Positions 50,807 through 60,333 are shown, counted from the stretch's first letter. The stretch: 64,000 bases of DNA from UBA1563 sp041671545 (GCA_041671545.1 JBAZBI010000016.1:31843-95842); one strand, 5' to 3'. Made by a program: numbers and translations. Notes: generated by a model from the sequence alone, not told the origin.

Positions 50807-51784
50807 TTATTTTTTTACAACCAATTTTTTAAAATGAAGATTTAATTTTTTCATCAAGAGATTGATCGGTTTTGAGTTCTGCATAATATAAAAATGAATA
50901 CCCGGCACGTTCCGGTTAAAAAGTTCTTCTGCCTGTTTTGCCGCCCAATTTACACCGATTTCCAAAACGTGTTCGGGTTTAGCCGCCATAACTTCTTCCG
51001 CCAATTCGTTTGGAATATTAATGTAAAAGTTTCTCGGAATATTTGTTAAATGAGATTTAATTGAAAGAATTTTCAAACCTGGAATTATCGGCGCTTCAAT
51101 TCCTTCTTCTTTGCATGCCTCTACATAATCAAAATAGACATTGTTATCGAAAAACATTTGGGTTACAATATAGTGTGCGCCGGCATCAATTTTCTGTTTC
51201 GCATATTTGATGTCGAGCTTTAAGTTAGGTGATTCAAAATGTTTTTCCGGATATCCGCTAACACCAACGCAGAAATCAGTTGCTTTAGCGTCTAACAGAT
51301 TATCTTCTAAATATTTTCCTTTATTCATTGCATTCACTTGAGCCACAAGATCAACGGCATATTCATTCGCGCTTCTTCCGTGCGGAACAGGTTTTACAAA
51401 TCCGCTGTCATCGCCGCGGATTGCCAGAAGATTCTCTATACCAAGATAATTTAATTCAATTAAAAAATCTTCCGTTTCTTCGCGGGTAAAATTTTTGCAA
51501 AGGATGTGCGGCACAGCGTCGATATTGTATTTATTCTGGATCAAAGCGCAGATACCAAGCGTTCCGGGACGCTTTCTAATAATTTTTTTCTTTATTCCGG
51601 TAGTCGTTTCTTCATAAACAATTTCGGCTCCATGGCTCGTAATATCAATGAACGGAGGATTATATTTTGCGAGGTCATCAATTACCTGTAAGAGACTTTT
51701 AATATCTCCACCGCGTGTAGGCGGAATAATTTCAAAACTAATTAACGGATCTTTTGCACTTTGTAGATGTTCAATTACTTTCAC
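50807..51784 (-). CDS. metF: 5,10-methylenetetrahydrofolate reductase
   Basis: FAD enzyme giving 5-methyl-tetrahydrofolate for methionine synthesis or C1 metabolism. 325 residues, TIM barrel: SFEIIPPTRGG with the catalytic Glu, NLLAIRGDDSG, IDAGAHYIVTQMFFDN and PGLKILS. Complete. First gene of a leftward trio with the dehydrogenase and aldolase. Confidence 0.94.
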   Translation of the reverse strand: MKVIEHLQSAKDPLISFEIIPPTRGGDIKSLLQVIDDLAKYNPPFIDITSHGAEIVYEETTTGIKKKIIRKRPGTLGICALIQNKYNIDAVPHILCKNFTREETEDFLIELNYLGIENLLAIRGDDSGFVKPVPHGRSANEYAVDLVAQVNAMNKGKYLEDNLLDAKATDFCVGVSGYPEKHFESPNLKLDIKYAKQKIDAGAHYIVTQMFFDNNVYFDYVEACKEEGIEAPIIPGLKILSIKSHLTNIPRNFYINIPNELAEEVMAAKPEHVLEIGVNWAAKQAEELFNRNVPGIHFYIMQNSKPINLLMKKLNLHFKKLVVKK

Positions 51785-51871
51785 AGTATCTCATTTTTTT
51801 GTAGTGCTAATTTAATATTTATTTGTTTAAAAGTGAGGATTGGTGAATATTCAGATTTGGGGAATCGGTTG

Positions 51872-54800
51872 TCACCCAACTTCAACTTCTTGAATTCTAC
51901 ACACACTTTTGAATGAACACAAGCGGCAAACTTTCTCTTCCCGTTTTTTAAGTTTTGAAAGATGATAAACGCCGGAACTTATTCCCTTTATAAGCTCATC
52001 AATTTTTTGGAGTGTGTGTGAAATTAATTCTTCATTCGCTTTTATTATTTGTTCCTTTATTTCATCACTAGCTTCGTCGTACGCTTTCCTCTTCACAACC
52101 TTCACTTCATCCGGTCCAAAATCTTCCCGACTGAATTTTAATGAGTAGATAATCCCCGCTGCCGGAAGAAATTGTTCGCCCAATTCATTCCGTAAAATCT
52201 GCTGCGCAGCAAATAAGTAGAGGGGAATTTGCAAAGAGATCCCCAGTTGAAGATCCTCTTCGTTCGGCTTTTTACCGGAGAGTTTGTAATCGTAAACTTT
52301 AAAATGTTTCCCGTCAAAATTCACATCGATGCGGTCAATCTTTCCCCGGAGCTTTGCATTTGAATTTAAATTGAGAGTAAGAAACGTTGGTTTCTGTCCA
52401 TCTTCACTTTGCAATCTGCCAAAAGGAATTTCAAAATAAACTGCTTTAAAATTATCAGTTCTTGAAAATTCATTTTCAAGATACAAGGTAAGGAGCGAAT
52501 CGTTTTGGTTTCCGTTCACACCGAGTATTTTTTCAATTTCCCAGAACGACAAGGAGGAATGAATGCTGAGTTTATCAATTTTTTCCTGTGCTATTGTAAA
52601 AAGAAGTTTTCGCGCTTTCTCTTTTTCGAGTTGAAGGTTAAGATTTTTTTCATTAACCGTTTTCATGAATCGCTCAAAAATTGCATGCAGCAATAAACCC
52701 ATTTCCATTGGTTCAAGTTCTTCAGTCGGTTCTTCAAGCGAACTAAGTTTCAGTATTCGCTTTAAGAAAAATTGAAACGGACATTTTGCGTACAATTCAA
52801 GCTGGGAAATAGAATAATCTGCAAACGAATATTTTTCTAATAATGCTCTTACTTCTCGGTTACCCGGTACAATAAATCCGTTATGTTCAAAAGATTCAAA
52901 CGGTTTTTCACATCTGCTTTTATCTACCACAAATTTTTGTGTTAGTATTTTCTTTTCTGTTTCCTCAACCGGCGCTAATAACAACTCGGCATTATGCAAC
53001 TCCGCCGCTTTTAGTGCAAGCTCGGTAAAAGCATAAATGTGTTGATCATTGCTCATTCCATCCGGTTCTTTTATTTCAACAATTCGTTTTAGATCAAGTA
53101 GAAAAGAAGATGGAGCAAGTTCCTTTTTTACTCCTTCGCGCAGCGGATAAGAAAGATATGTTCTTTTTTTGCAAGTCTGGAGCGTTTGATAAAACAAAAA
53201 ACGTTCTCTTGTTACATGCTTGTTTTCTGCGTCGGAGTAGGATTCGTAAGAAAATATTTCCGGTGAAAATCGTGTAGGAAAATCTCCATCACATAATCCA
53301 CCGAGAAAAACATAATTAAATTTCAATCCGCGAATCTCTTCAAAATTAGAAACAATAACTCCGTAACCCGGTCTCTCTTTAATGTTGAACCGGGTTGAAG
53401 CCACCGCTGTTTTTAAGTGATTGAGAAAATATTTCAACGGGAATTTTTGTTCTTCAGGTTCATCAAATTCCAACCGCAACTGCTCAAATAAATCAGTGAA
53501 CATTTCAATAAATGTTGAGAGTGATTTTATATTCTCTTCTTCATTTCCCTCACTTAACTTTAGAACTTTTACCGGGAAATCAAGTTGGTGGATTAATCCC
53601 AATAAATTTTCGGTGAATCGGCGGAGAGTCATCGGCTTATCAAATTTTTTCAATAGAGTATAAAGAGATTCAATCTCTTTTTTAACAGAAGCGAGTAACT
53701 TTTTATCTGAAAGAATTTCATCTTCCGAATCGCTTTTAGATTCAAGAAAATGATCGATGTGCGTAACCCACGTCTCATATCCCGAAATGATCCGTAGTTT
53801 AGAAGCGACTTGATAAATATCGGTGGAGCGTGTATTTACGGGCTTGTAATATTCGCTGCTAAAAACTCTAAAAACAGCTTTGTGGTAAAAATCCGTTGCC
53901 ATAACTTCCAGTAAGTTGATGACGGAAATTACCGGGTTGAAAGTATTCAGTGAAAACCGGTCTGTGAGATTAAACGGAATTCCATATTGCAGAAACACAT
54001 CGCGAACAATGCTGGAATAGTTTTGTATTAAATGGAAGGCTACACAAATTTCATTCGGCGAAACATTTTTTTCTGTAAGAAGTGTTTTAATTTCTTTCGC
54101 AATTTGAACGATCTCATCCTCCCTATCTTTCGCGGGAAGCAAAGTGATCTCTTCCCCGCCAGGGCTTTTCTTTTCAACTGACTTATCATTAAATAACCGG
54201 TTGGAAAGATAATCGCTAAAATTATTTTCACTTTCTTTCTTCTTTAACGGATAAGTATAAAATCCAACTTTTTCAAATTTGTCTTTCACCTCTCCGGCAA
54301 AGGAAAATAAGCCGCGATTGTTATTCTCGTAATCAAGATTGATGTAGAAATTTATTCCCGGCAATTCCAATAGTGTTTTTAAAAACGCAATCTCAGGATT
54401 TGTAAACTCCGAGTAACCAAACGCATAAATAATTTTTACCGATGGAAAAAGTTTGTTGAATCGCCCGGCGGTTTCTTTTGGATATAATTCATTTACTTCT
54501 CGGATTACATCACCAATTTCAAAAAGACCAAGCTGGCGGAGAAGTTCCGAATAACTCTTGTAAACCGCGGCTAATTCATATAGTTTTTGTTTATCGATTC
54601 CTTCAACATTATCTAAATCCTTTAACAAAAAATCATACGTAATTCCACTTCGTTTATATTCTGAGAAGAGGCTTCTGATCCGGTCCAAACTTCCTTGCGG
54701 AATTGATTTTGAAAAGCTTCTAAAATATTCAAGTTTATTTTTCTGAAATGCTTTTTTCAACAGAACTGATGAAGCGGCTTCCGAAGCTAGCGACAGAGGT

Positions 54801-55024
54801 TTATCAACGCTGAATATTTTTTCCGCAAGAGTAAAAATTGTTTCGATCGGCAAAATTGAAACAGCTTGATTAGGAGTTCTATCAATAATTTCTTTCTTAA
54901 GCGAACGCACTTTCCGGTTGGTTGGAACCAAATGCAAAATTTCATTCGCTTTCCCTTGATAAATTTTATCATCAAGCGATCGCAAAAGAGCATCCGAAAA
55001 AGTTTGTTTGTTTGTTAAAATCAT
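51872..55024 (-). CDS. AddB-like PD-(D/E)XK nuclease/helicase-fold protein
   Basis: 1050 residues. The N-terminal two thirds have a degenerate superfamily 1 helicase fold; the usual Walker A is replaced by VPTNRKVRSLKKE, so ATPase activity is unlikely. The C-terminus is a RecB-type nuclease (LRGKIDRIDVNFDG, KVYDYKLSG, QIPLYLFAAQQ) with four cysteines (YAKCPFQFF and VCRLCSFKSVC) arranged for an iron-sulfur cluster as in AddB. An AddA partner would be expected for end resection but is not in the window. It overlaps the CYTH gene by 4 nt. Confidence 0.86.
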   Translation of the reverse strand: MILTNKQTFSDALLRSLDDKIYQGKANEILHLVPTNRKVRSLKKEIIDRTPNQAVSILPIETIFTLAEKIFSVDKPLSLASEAASSVLLKKAFQKNKLEYFRSFSKSIPQGSLDRIRSLFSEYKRSGITYDFLLKDLDNVEGIDKQKLYELAAVYKSYSELLRQLGLFEIGDVIREVNELYPKETAGRFNKLFPSVKIIYAFGYSEFTNPEIAFLKTLLELPGINFYINLDYENNNRGLFSFAGEVKDKFEKVGFYTYPLKKKESENNFSDYLSNRLFNDKSVEKKSPGGEEITLLPAKDREDEIVQIAKEIKTLLTEKNVSPNEICVAFHLIQNYSSIVRDVFLQYGIPFNLTDRFSLNTFNPVISVINLLEVMATDFYHKAVFRVFSSEYYKPVNTRSTDIYQVASKLRIISGYETWVTHIDHFLESKSDSEDEILSDKKLLASVKKEIESLYTLLKKFDKPMTLRRFTENLLGLIHQLDFPVKVLKLSEGNEEENIKSLSTFIEMFTDLFEQLRLEFDEPEEQKFPLKYFLNHLKTAVASTRFNIKERPGYGVIVSNFEEIRGLKFNYVFLGGLCDGDFPTRFSPEIFSYESYSDAENKHVTRERFLFYQTLQTCKKRTYLSYPLREGVKKELAPSSFLLDLKRIVEIKEPDGMSNDQHIYAFTELALKAAELHNAELLLAPVEETEKKILTQKFVVDKSRCEKPFESFEHNGFIVPGNREVRALLEKYSFADYSISQLELYAKCPFQFFLKRILKLSSLEEPTEELEPMEMGLLLHAIFERFMKTVNEKNLNLQLEKEKARKLLFTIAQEKIDKLSIHSSLSFWEIEKILGVNGNQNDSLLTLYLENEFSRTDNFKAVYFEIPFGRLQSEDGQKPTFLTLNLNSNAKLRGKIDRIDVNFDGKHFKVYDYKLSGKKPNEEDLQLGISLQIPLYLFAAQQILRNELGEQFLPAAGIIYSLKFSREDFGPDEVKVVKRKAYDEASDEIKEQIIKANEELISHTLQKIDELIKGISSGVYHLSKLKKREEKVCRLCSFKSVCRIQEVEVG

Positions 55025-55530
55025 TTTTTGCCGACTTGGATAAGAAGGTCGTGATACGACAATCGCAATTGTTCTTTCGGATCAATCTGCAACGCAGTTA
55101 ACAAAAAACGGAATCGCTGTTGTGCATCCTTTTTTGATGAAATGACTTTGGTCTCCAGTTCAATAAAATTACCGAGTTTTTTCACTTTGTCAAGATGAAT
55201 GCGCGTATCATCGTATAAATAAAGGAGCCGCTCTTTTTCAACCACTACTTCGCAAGCCCACAAATTTCGCAAAAAGCTTTCGGCATGCGCCTGGTGAAGT
55301 TCCAGAATTTCAAAGTTTGACCAGCGGTTTTTTCCATCTTCATTTCGTTGGTAGCGTATCAATTGCTGACTTTTTCCTTGCTTTCGCAACTTTAACAACC
55401 CTTTTGGGCTTGTAAAATAGACATCCTTTTGGCGAAGTACGCCCGATTTCTTTGCTTTTAATTTTTTCAAACTTTTTAGGATTGAGTCGAAGTTTTTTAC
55501 TTTTACCTTTATTTCCAAATTAACCGGCAT
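55021..55530 (-). CDS. CYTH-domain protein (CyaB/thiamine triphosphatase-like)
   Basis: 169 residues. The N-terminal NLEIKVKVK is the EIK variant of the ExExK metal-binding signature, followed by charged strands (KQKDVYF-type QKDVYFT, KLRKQG, ELETKV) that line the triphosphate tunnel. Members hydrolyse or cyclise triphosphates (polyphosphate, thiamine triphosphate, ATP). A Crp-family protein with a cAMP-type pocket is encoded at 2757, but a link is speculative. Coupled to the AddB-like gene. Confidence 0.82.
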   Translation of the reverse strand: MPVNLEIKVKVKNFDSILKSLKKLKAKKSGVLRQKDVYFTSPKGLLKLRKQGKSQQLIRYQRNEDGKNRWSNFEILELHQAHAESFLRNLWACEVVVEKERLLYLYDDTRIHLDKVKKLGNFIELETKVISSKKDAQQRFRFLLTALQIDPKEQLRLSYHDLLIQVGKK

Positions 55531-55652
55531 ATTTTTCGGCTTCCTCTTTTACTGTTAAACTGATGAATGTGTTTTTTTGTGGTTTATATCACTTTACAAA
55601 AAATTGAATTGATTTTTGTTATAAACTAAGTAATTTTAAAACAAAAATTTAG

Positions 55653-56303
55653 ATGAGTATGAAAAAATATTTTATTATAGCAATTCTGTTTCTCCCTTTG
55701 AGTTTTCTTCTGCCCCAAAGTATCGGAGAAATAGCTCCCGACCGGGAACCGCTTGAATTCCCTGATCATGCCTACGGAATGGATTTGCTTTTTGGAGAAG
55801 GCGGATTCGGTTTAGGTGGTTTTTACAGAAATAATTTAAACAATACGTTAACCTTTTTTACTGATTTGTCCATCTCCGGGGCAAAAGACGAAAATGAGTT
55901 TGAATTCGTTGATTATTGGGGGCGCAGCATTACCGTTGGCAAAAAAAATAGAATTTTTCTTATCCCTCTTTTCGCGGGACTTCAAAACCGTCTCTTCGCA
56001 AATGATCTCGGCGACAACTTTCGTCCTTATATTAACTTTGCCGTTGGACCAACAATGGTTCTTACAACTCCGTATGAACGGGAGTTTTTTAATTCCTTGA
56101 AATACGCTCAAGCAAATTATACCGTTGGCGGTTATATCGGTTTCGGGGCAAATTTTGGATTGGATCAAACTCACCTGGCAGGAATAAACATCCGTTATTA
56201 TGTTATTCAATTTTTTAATCAAGGAGTTGAAAGTCTCGAAGGGAAACCTAAAAAATCTTTTGGCGGATTTTACATTACTTTAAATATTGGTTCGATGTAT
56301 TGA
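55653..56303 (+). CDS. Predicted outer-membrane beta-barrel protein
   Basis: 216 residues with a signal peptide (MSMKKYFIIAILFLPLSFLL). The mature part alternates polar and hydrophobic residues with many glycines and aromatics and ends in a strand with GGFYITLNIGSMY, as in small outer-membrane barrels. No family recognised. Either ATG 55653 or ATG 55659 may be the start. The 3' end overlaps the DUF2461 start as TTGA. Confidence 0.65.
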   Translation: MSMKKYFIIAILFLPLSFLLPQSIGEIAPDREPLEFPDHAYGMDLLFGEGGFGLGGFYRNNLNNTLTFFTDLSISGAKDENEFEFVDYWGRSITVGKKNRIFLIPLFAGLQNRLFANDLGDNFRPYINFAVGPTMVLTTPYEREFFNSLKYAQANYTVGGYIGFGANFGLDQTHLAGINIRYYVIQFFNQGVESLEGKPKKSFGGFYITLNIGSMY

Positions 56304-57034
56304 AAACTCAGGAGCTAAATCAATTTACCGGATTTTCGCCGCAGCTGTTTTCTTTTTTTGAAGGATTAGAAAAGAACAACTCAAAAGTTTTTTTCGATAA
56401 ACACAGAGAAGAATACGAGGAATTTGTTGTTAAACCGGCGAAGGCTTTTATCACAGCGCTTGCACCTTTCCTTGAACAATTAAATCCCTCTATAAGAAGA
56501 GAACCGAAATTCAATCAAACGATCATGAAGCTGAGTAAAGATATGCGGTTCTCTAAGGGAGTTCCGTATAAAACTTTTCTACTCATTCACTTTGGAAGAT
56601 TTAAAATGGATAGCGAGTTTTATGTCTATTTTGATAAGGCGGGAGTTCAATATGGAATGTTCCTGAATAATTCAAAGGAAGAAAATCTTTTCTTCAAGAA
56701 AAATATAGAGAAGTATGAAAAAGAAATGGCCAAAGTTTTTTCAGATTACAAATTAAATAACCAACTCTCTTTAACTGAAATGAAAAAAGAGATGGTACTG
56801 GTAAGAAAAAAATTTGATTTCAGCAAAGAAGGGCAACTCCTTCAAAAGATGAAATATATTCTACTCGAGAAAACGATGGTACCAAAAGAGAAAAAGATTA
56901 TTTCATCGCCAAACTTTATAAACGATATTATAAAAACATTCTCGCGGCTTTACCCGCTTTATTGTTTTGCAATTTCGGAACAACCGCTGAAACTTCTCGC
57001 CAAATTTGAAGAACACATGGGAGTAGCAGATTAA
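56300..57034 (+). CDS. DUF2461 (TIGR02453) family protein
   Basis: 244 residues. FFEGLEKNNSKVFFDKHREE, LNPSIRREPKFNQTIMKLSKD and FSKGVPYKTFLLIHF match this widespread uncharacterised family. Start is TTG 56300, overlapping the previous stop, so translation is coupled. Its 3' end overlaps the convergent thioredoxin-like gene by 4 nt. Function unknown. Confidence 0.85.
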   Translation: MKTQELNQFTGFSPQLFSFFEGLEKNNSKVFFDKHREEYEEFVVKPAKAFITALAPFLEQLNPSIRREPKFNQTIMKLSKDMRFSKGVPYKTFLLIHFGRFKMDSEFYVYFDKAGVQYGMFLNNSKEENLFFKKNIEKYEKEMAKVFSDYKLNNQLSLTEMKKEMVLVRKKFDFSKEGQLLQKMKYILLEKTMVPKEKKIISSPNFINDIIKTFSRLYPLYCFAISEQPLKLLAKFEEHMGVAD

Positions 57035-57573
57035 TCGGCTTTCCATTTGATTGTACAACCGATGGCATACGTTTCGGGTACAGAAATTTCTTCACCGCGC
57101 AAATATTCTTCAATTGCATTTTGTAAATATTTCGTTTGCACTTTTTCCGGTTCACGCCAGTTGTCATCAATCTTTCCGGTATAAATTAATTTTCGTTCTG
57201 CATTAAAAAGAAATAACTCCGGCGTAAACGCAGCGCCAAATGTTTTTGCTGTTTGCTGAGATTCATCTCGCAGATAGATAAAATTAAATCCCTTTTCTAC
57301 AGCACGTTTTTTCATTTCTTTAAAAGAATCTTCTGCATATTTGTCAGCATCGTTTGCATTGATTGCGACGATCTGAAGTCCCTCTTTCATAAAATCATTT
57401 TGGAGTTTTTTAATTCTTTCTTCGTACGCTTGAACGTATGGACAGTGGTTGCACGAAAAAATTATCAATAATAATTTGTATGCTGCAAAATCCAAAAGCG
57501 TGTAATTCTTTCCGTCAATACCGGGAAGTAAATAATCCGGCGCAATGTGACCAAGGTCTATTCTTTTATTCAT
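57031..57573 (-). CDS. Thioredoxin-like/redoxin protein (CxxC)
   Basis: 180 residues of the AhpC/TSA-redoxin fold. Active-site pair C41-N-H-C44 (FSCNHCPYVQAY), followed by VAINANDADKYAEDSF and PELFLFN with the cis-proline region, and a conserved tail GCTIKWK. No signal peptide, so probably a cytosolic thiol oxidoreductase. Partners unknown. Confidence 0.86.
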   Translation of the reverse strand: MNKRIDLGHIAPDYLLPGIDGKNYTLLDFAAYKLLLIIFSCNHCPYVQAYEERIKKLQNDFMKEGLQIVAINANDADKYAEDSFKEMKKRAVEKGFNFIYLRDESQQTAKTFGAAFTPELFLFNAERKLIYTGKIDDNWREPEKVQTKYLQNAIEEYLRGEEISVPETYAIGCTIKWKAD

Positions 57574-57631
57574 CTTCTTATTCCTACTTATTTTTTCTTA
57601 ATTTCCCTATACATTAATCGCTAATTTTGAA

Positions 57632-59068
57632 ATGAAGTTTTTCTATTTTTTATTACTAACCATATTACCGGTGATTGGTATGAGCCAGGAAATATCATTT
57701 TCGTATGACCTTTATAATACGTACGAAAACTATCGTGAACCGTCATTAAACTGCCGGAGAATAAAACACTCGAACATAATGCCGCTTATTGAAAAACTGC
57801 GACATAACGGGAAATTTGTCGTGCACAAATTAGGGGAATCGGTTGAAAAAAAGGAATTATTTTTAATAAAAATTGGAACAGGAAAGACAAAGATTTTTCT
57901 CTGGTCTCAGATGCATGGCGACGAATCAACCGCAACAATGGCGTTGTTTGACATTTTTAATTTCTTTTCATCGAATGATTTCTTAAACGAAATCAGAGAT
58001 AAAATTTTAAGCGAAACTACTCTCTACTTTTTACCTATGGTCAATCCCGATGGTGCGGAAGTTTTTCAAAGAAGAAACATCTTGGAAATTGATTTGAACA
58101 GAGATGCAAGCCGGTTGGTTTCTCCCGAAGCGGATATTTTAATGAACACGTTCGAGAGTCTGAAAGCTGACTTCGGATTTAATCTTCATGATCAAAGCAC
58201 GCGATATTCGGTCGGGAAAAATTATAAACAAGCGACCATCTCCTTTCTCGCTCCGGCATTCAATGAACAAAAAGAGACGAATGAAAAAAGAGAGAAAGCA
58301 ACAAAACTTATCGGAATGATGAATCAAATTTTGCAGCAATTTATTCCCGGACATATTGCAAAATATTCCGACGATTATGAACCGAGAGCATTCGGAGATA
58401 CCTTTCAGAAGAAAGGAATGAGTACCATTTTAATTGAGTCCGGTGGATGGAAGGACGATATTGAAAAACAATTTATTAGAAAAATAAATTTCATCGGTAT
58501 GTTATCGGCATTTTTATCGATTGCAAAGAACAGTTACGCAGAAATTCCAACTGAAAATTATGACGCAATCCCGATGAATGATAAATATCTGTTTGATCTC
58601 CTTTTGACGAACATTGCAATTGAAAAAAACGGTCAACATCTATCTGTTGATATTGCAATAAATGTTACCGAGCAAAATTTGAATTCCGATTCAGCATTTA
58701 CCTCGTTTGGATTGATAGAAGATATTGGCGACCTTTCTATTTTTCACGGAATAGATGAAATTGATTGTTCGGGATTATTATTAAAAGCAGGAAAAGTTTT
58801 CGCAAAAAAAATAGAAACTGAAAAAGAATTTGTTGGATTAGATTTTCAAAAATTAGTAGAAGATGGGATAGGATATCTGCCCGTTCACAAAACATTACTT
58901 AAATCGAAGAGAAGAACAGAGTTACAAGACAAGTTTCCAATTTGTCTTGTTGGTGGAACAGATTTTTATTTTAATTTAAAAATTGGCGAGCAACCGGCTT
59001 TTTATCTTTACAAAAACGATACGCCGAAATATATTGTGCTTGGCGGGAAGGTCATCCGTCTAAACTAA
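57632..59068 (+). CDS. Secreted M14-family zinc carboxypeptidase
   Basis: 478 residues with a signal peptide (MKFFYFLLLTILPVIGMSQ). Zinc ligands H95 and E98 in SQMHGDEST and the third His in FNLHDQS; arginine-containing IDLNRDASR and catalytic Glu in ILIESGGW complete the site. The remaining 150 residues form a C-terminal region of unknown role. It probably trims peptides or murein peptides outside the cytoplasm. Not obviously in an operon. Confidence 0.88.
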   Translation: MKFFYFLLLTILPVIGMSQEISFSYDLYNTYENYREPSLNCRRIKHSNIMPLIEKLRHNGKFVVHKLGESVEKKELFLIKIGTGKTKIFLWSQMHGDESTATMALFDIFNFFSSNDFLNEIRDKILSETTLYFLPMVNPDGAEVFQRRNILEIDLNRDASRLVSPEADILMNTFESLKADFGFNLHDQSTRYSVGKNYKQATISFLAPAFNEQKETNEKREKATKLIGMMNQILQQFIPGHIAKYSDDYEPRAFGDTFQKKGMSTILIESGGWKDDIEKQFIRKINFIGMLSAFLSIAKNSYAEIPTENYDAIPMNDKYLFDLLLTNIAIEKNGQHLSVDIAINVTEQNLNSDSAFTSFGLIEDIGDLSIFHGIDEIDCSGLLLKAGKVFAKKIETEKEFVGLDFQKLVEDGIGYLPVHKTLLKSKRRTELQDKFPICLVGGTDFYFNLKIGEQPAFYLYKNDTPKYIVLGGKVIRLN

Positions 59069-59184
59069 AAAACGAAAATTATCTGATCTTTTTAAAAAGT
59101 TCCCTATTTGGTAATGCAAAGTAATTTTCTTTATTTAAAAGTCGAGATTAATAATTATAAATAAGCTATTTACACTTTTACAGA

Positions 59185-59751
59185 ATGAATAAATCCTCAG
59201 AGTTTTACGACGAATTTAATAGAGAAGCCATTCCGCACATGGATGCTTTATTAAATTTTGCCATCCGGATGACGGGAAATGAGGATGATGCAAACGACCT
59301 TGTGCAAGAAACATATCTTCGTGCCTTCCGGTTTTTCGATAAATTTGAAAGAGGGACCAACTGCAAAGCCTGGCTTTTCAGAATATTAAAAAATACTTTT
59401 ATCAATTCTTACAGAAAACAGAAAAAAGAGCCGAACAAAGTCGATTACGAAGACGTTGAGAATTACTACGAAAACGCAAAACCTTCAAATACCGACGACT
59501 CTCATCTCGAGCGAGAAATTTTCGACAATCTTTTGGATGACGAAGTTTCAGATGCAATACAGACGCTTCCAGAAGATTTTAGAACGGTAGTAATTCTATC
59601 TGATATTGAGGGATATACTTATGATGAAATAGCTGACTTTATCGATTGTCCGGTCGGAACTGTTCGTTCTCGCCTCCACAGAGCAAGAAAAATGCTTTAT
59701 TCAAAGCTTTACAAATATGCTGATGACAAAGGATATATTTCGAAAGATTAG
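59185..59751 (+). CDS. ECF RNA polymerase sigma factor, SigR/ECF12-like
   Basis: 188 residues. Region 2 (about 20-85) with DANDLVQETYLRAFRFFDKF and GTNCKAWLFRILKNTFINSY; region 4 (about 130-180) with LPEDFRTVVILSDIEGYTYDEIA and VGTVRSRLHRARK. The GTNxKAWLFRIL-NTFINSYR stretch recalls actinobacterial SigR, which responds to thiol oxidation through a zinc anti-sigma factor. No anti-sigma gene follows directly. The stress it answers is unknown. Confidence 0.9.
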   Translation: MNKSSEFYDEFNREAIPHMDALLNFAIRMTGNEDDANDLVQETYLRAFRFFDKFERGTNCKAWLFRILKNTFINSYRKQKKEPNKVDYEDVENYYENAKPSNTDDSHLEREIFDNLLDDEVSDAIQTLPEDFRTVVILSDIEGYTYDEIADFIDCPVGTVRSRLHRARKMLYSKLYKYADDKGYISKD

Positions 59752-59835
59752 CTCTTTCGTTACAGTGCAGCTAAAAAAAAAATTTTTTGATTAAATTCAG
59801 ACAAAAACAATCGAAATCTCTCTTTCCGACCGAAT

Positions 59836-59865
59836 CGGTAAAGTAATTTACCGGCATTGTAATGC
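59836..59865. promoter_or_regulatory. Paired dyads upstream of the zinc-ribbon gene
   Basis: CGGTAAA-GTAA-TTTACCG (59836-59853) is immediately followed by GCATT-GT-AATGC (59854-59865). Both are perfect inverted repeats in the 200-bp gap after the sigma gene; possible operator or mRNA structures. Confidence 0.35.
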
Positions 59866-59934
59866 ATAATTCCTTCCCTCTGAGATTGAAAGAATAATAT
59901 TTTTGCAATTCCAGCGATAAATCAATATATTTAC

Positions 59935-59950
59935 CTACTTAAAAAAGTAG
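59935..59950 (+). promoter_or_regulatory. Hairpin in place of a ribosome site
   Basis: CTACTT (59935-59940) pairs with AAGTAG (59945-59950) and ends 5 nt before the ATG at 59956, where a Shine-Dalgarno sequence would normally lie. None is visible, so initiation may depend on this structure or be leaderless. Confidence 0.3.
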
Positions 59951-59955
59951 ATTTT

Positions 59956-60333
59956 ATGGCAAAAGTTAAAAACATTCAAGCATTTTGCAAGTTTTGCAAT
60001 GCTATTCAAAAAATGGAACTCACTGGAGAGATTTTTTCTTCCGCTGAACATGAAGGAAAAGAATGGGCGAAGTGTAAAAAGTGCAAGCAAATTTTGCTTA
60101 TCGAAACTGTTTCGATTGTTCGAGATTCCAAACACAAAGTCGATCAGATCGTGCTTGAAAATTCCATCGATTATTCCCCGGAAAAAACTTTTAGCGTTGG
60201 GGAAACAATTTACCATAAAACATGGGATGATTTTGGAATTGTAACTTCGAAGACCTCTCTTTCAAACGGAAAAGGCTCGATTACGGTTGAATTTCAAAAA
60301 TTAGGATTAAAAAAATTACTTGAAACACATTAA
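59956..60333 (+). CDS. Zinc-ribbon plus UvrD-type Tudor-domain protein
   Basis: 125 residues. An N-terminal zinc ribbon uses C11, C14 (CKFC) and C40, C43 (CKKC). The C-terminal 45 residues (FSVGETIYHKTWDDFGIVTS, then SITVEFQKLGLKKLLE) resemble the Tudor-like domain at the end of UvrD/PcrA and DUF3553, which in PcrA and UvrD binds RNA polymerase. A role in transcription or its coupling to repair is an inference. It is followed 27 bp later by rpsU and may be co-transcribed. Confidence 0.7.
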   Translation: MAKVKNIQAFCKFCNAIQKMELTGEIFSSAEHEGKEWAKCKKCKQILLIETVSIVRDSKHKVDQIVLENSIDYSPEKTFSVGETIYHKTWDDFGIVTSKTSLSNGKGSITVEFQKLGLKKLLETH

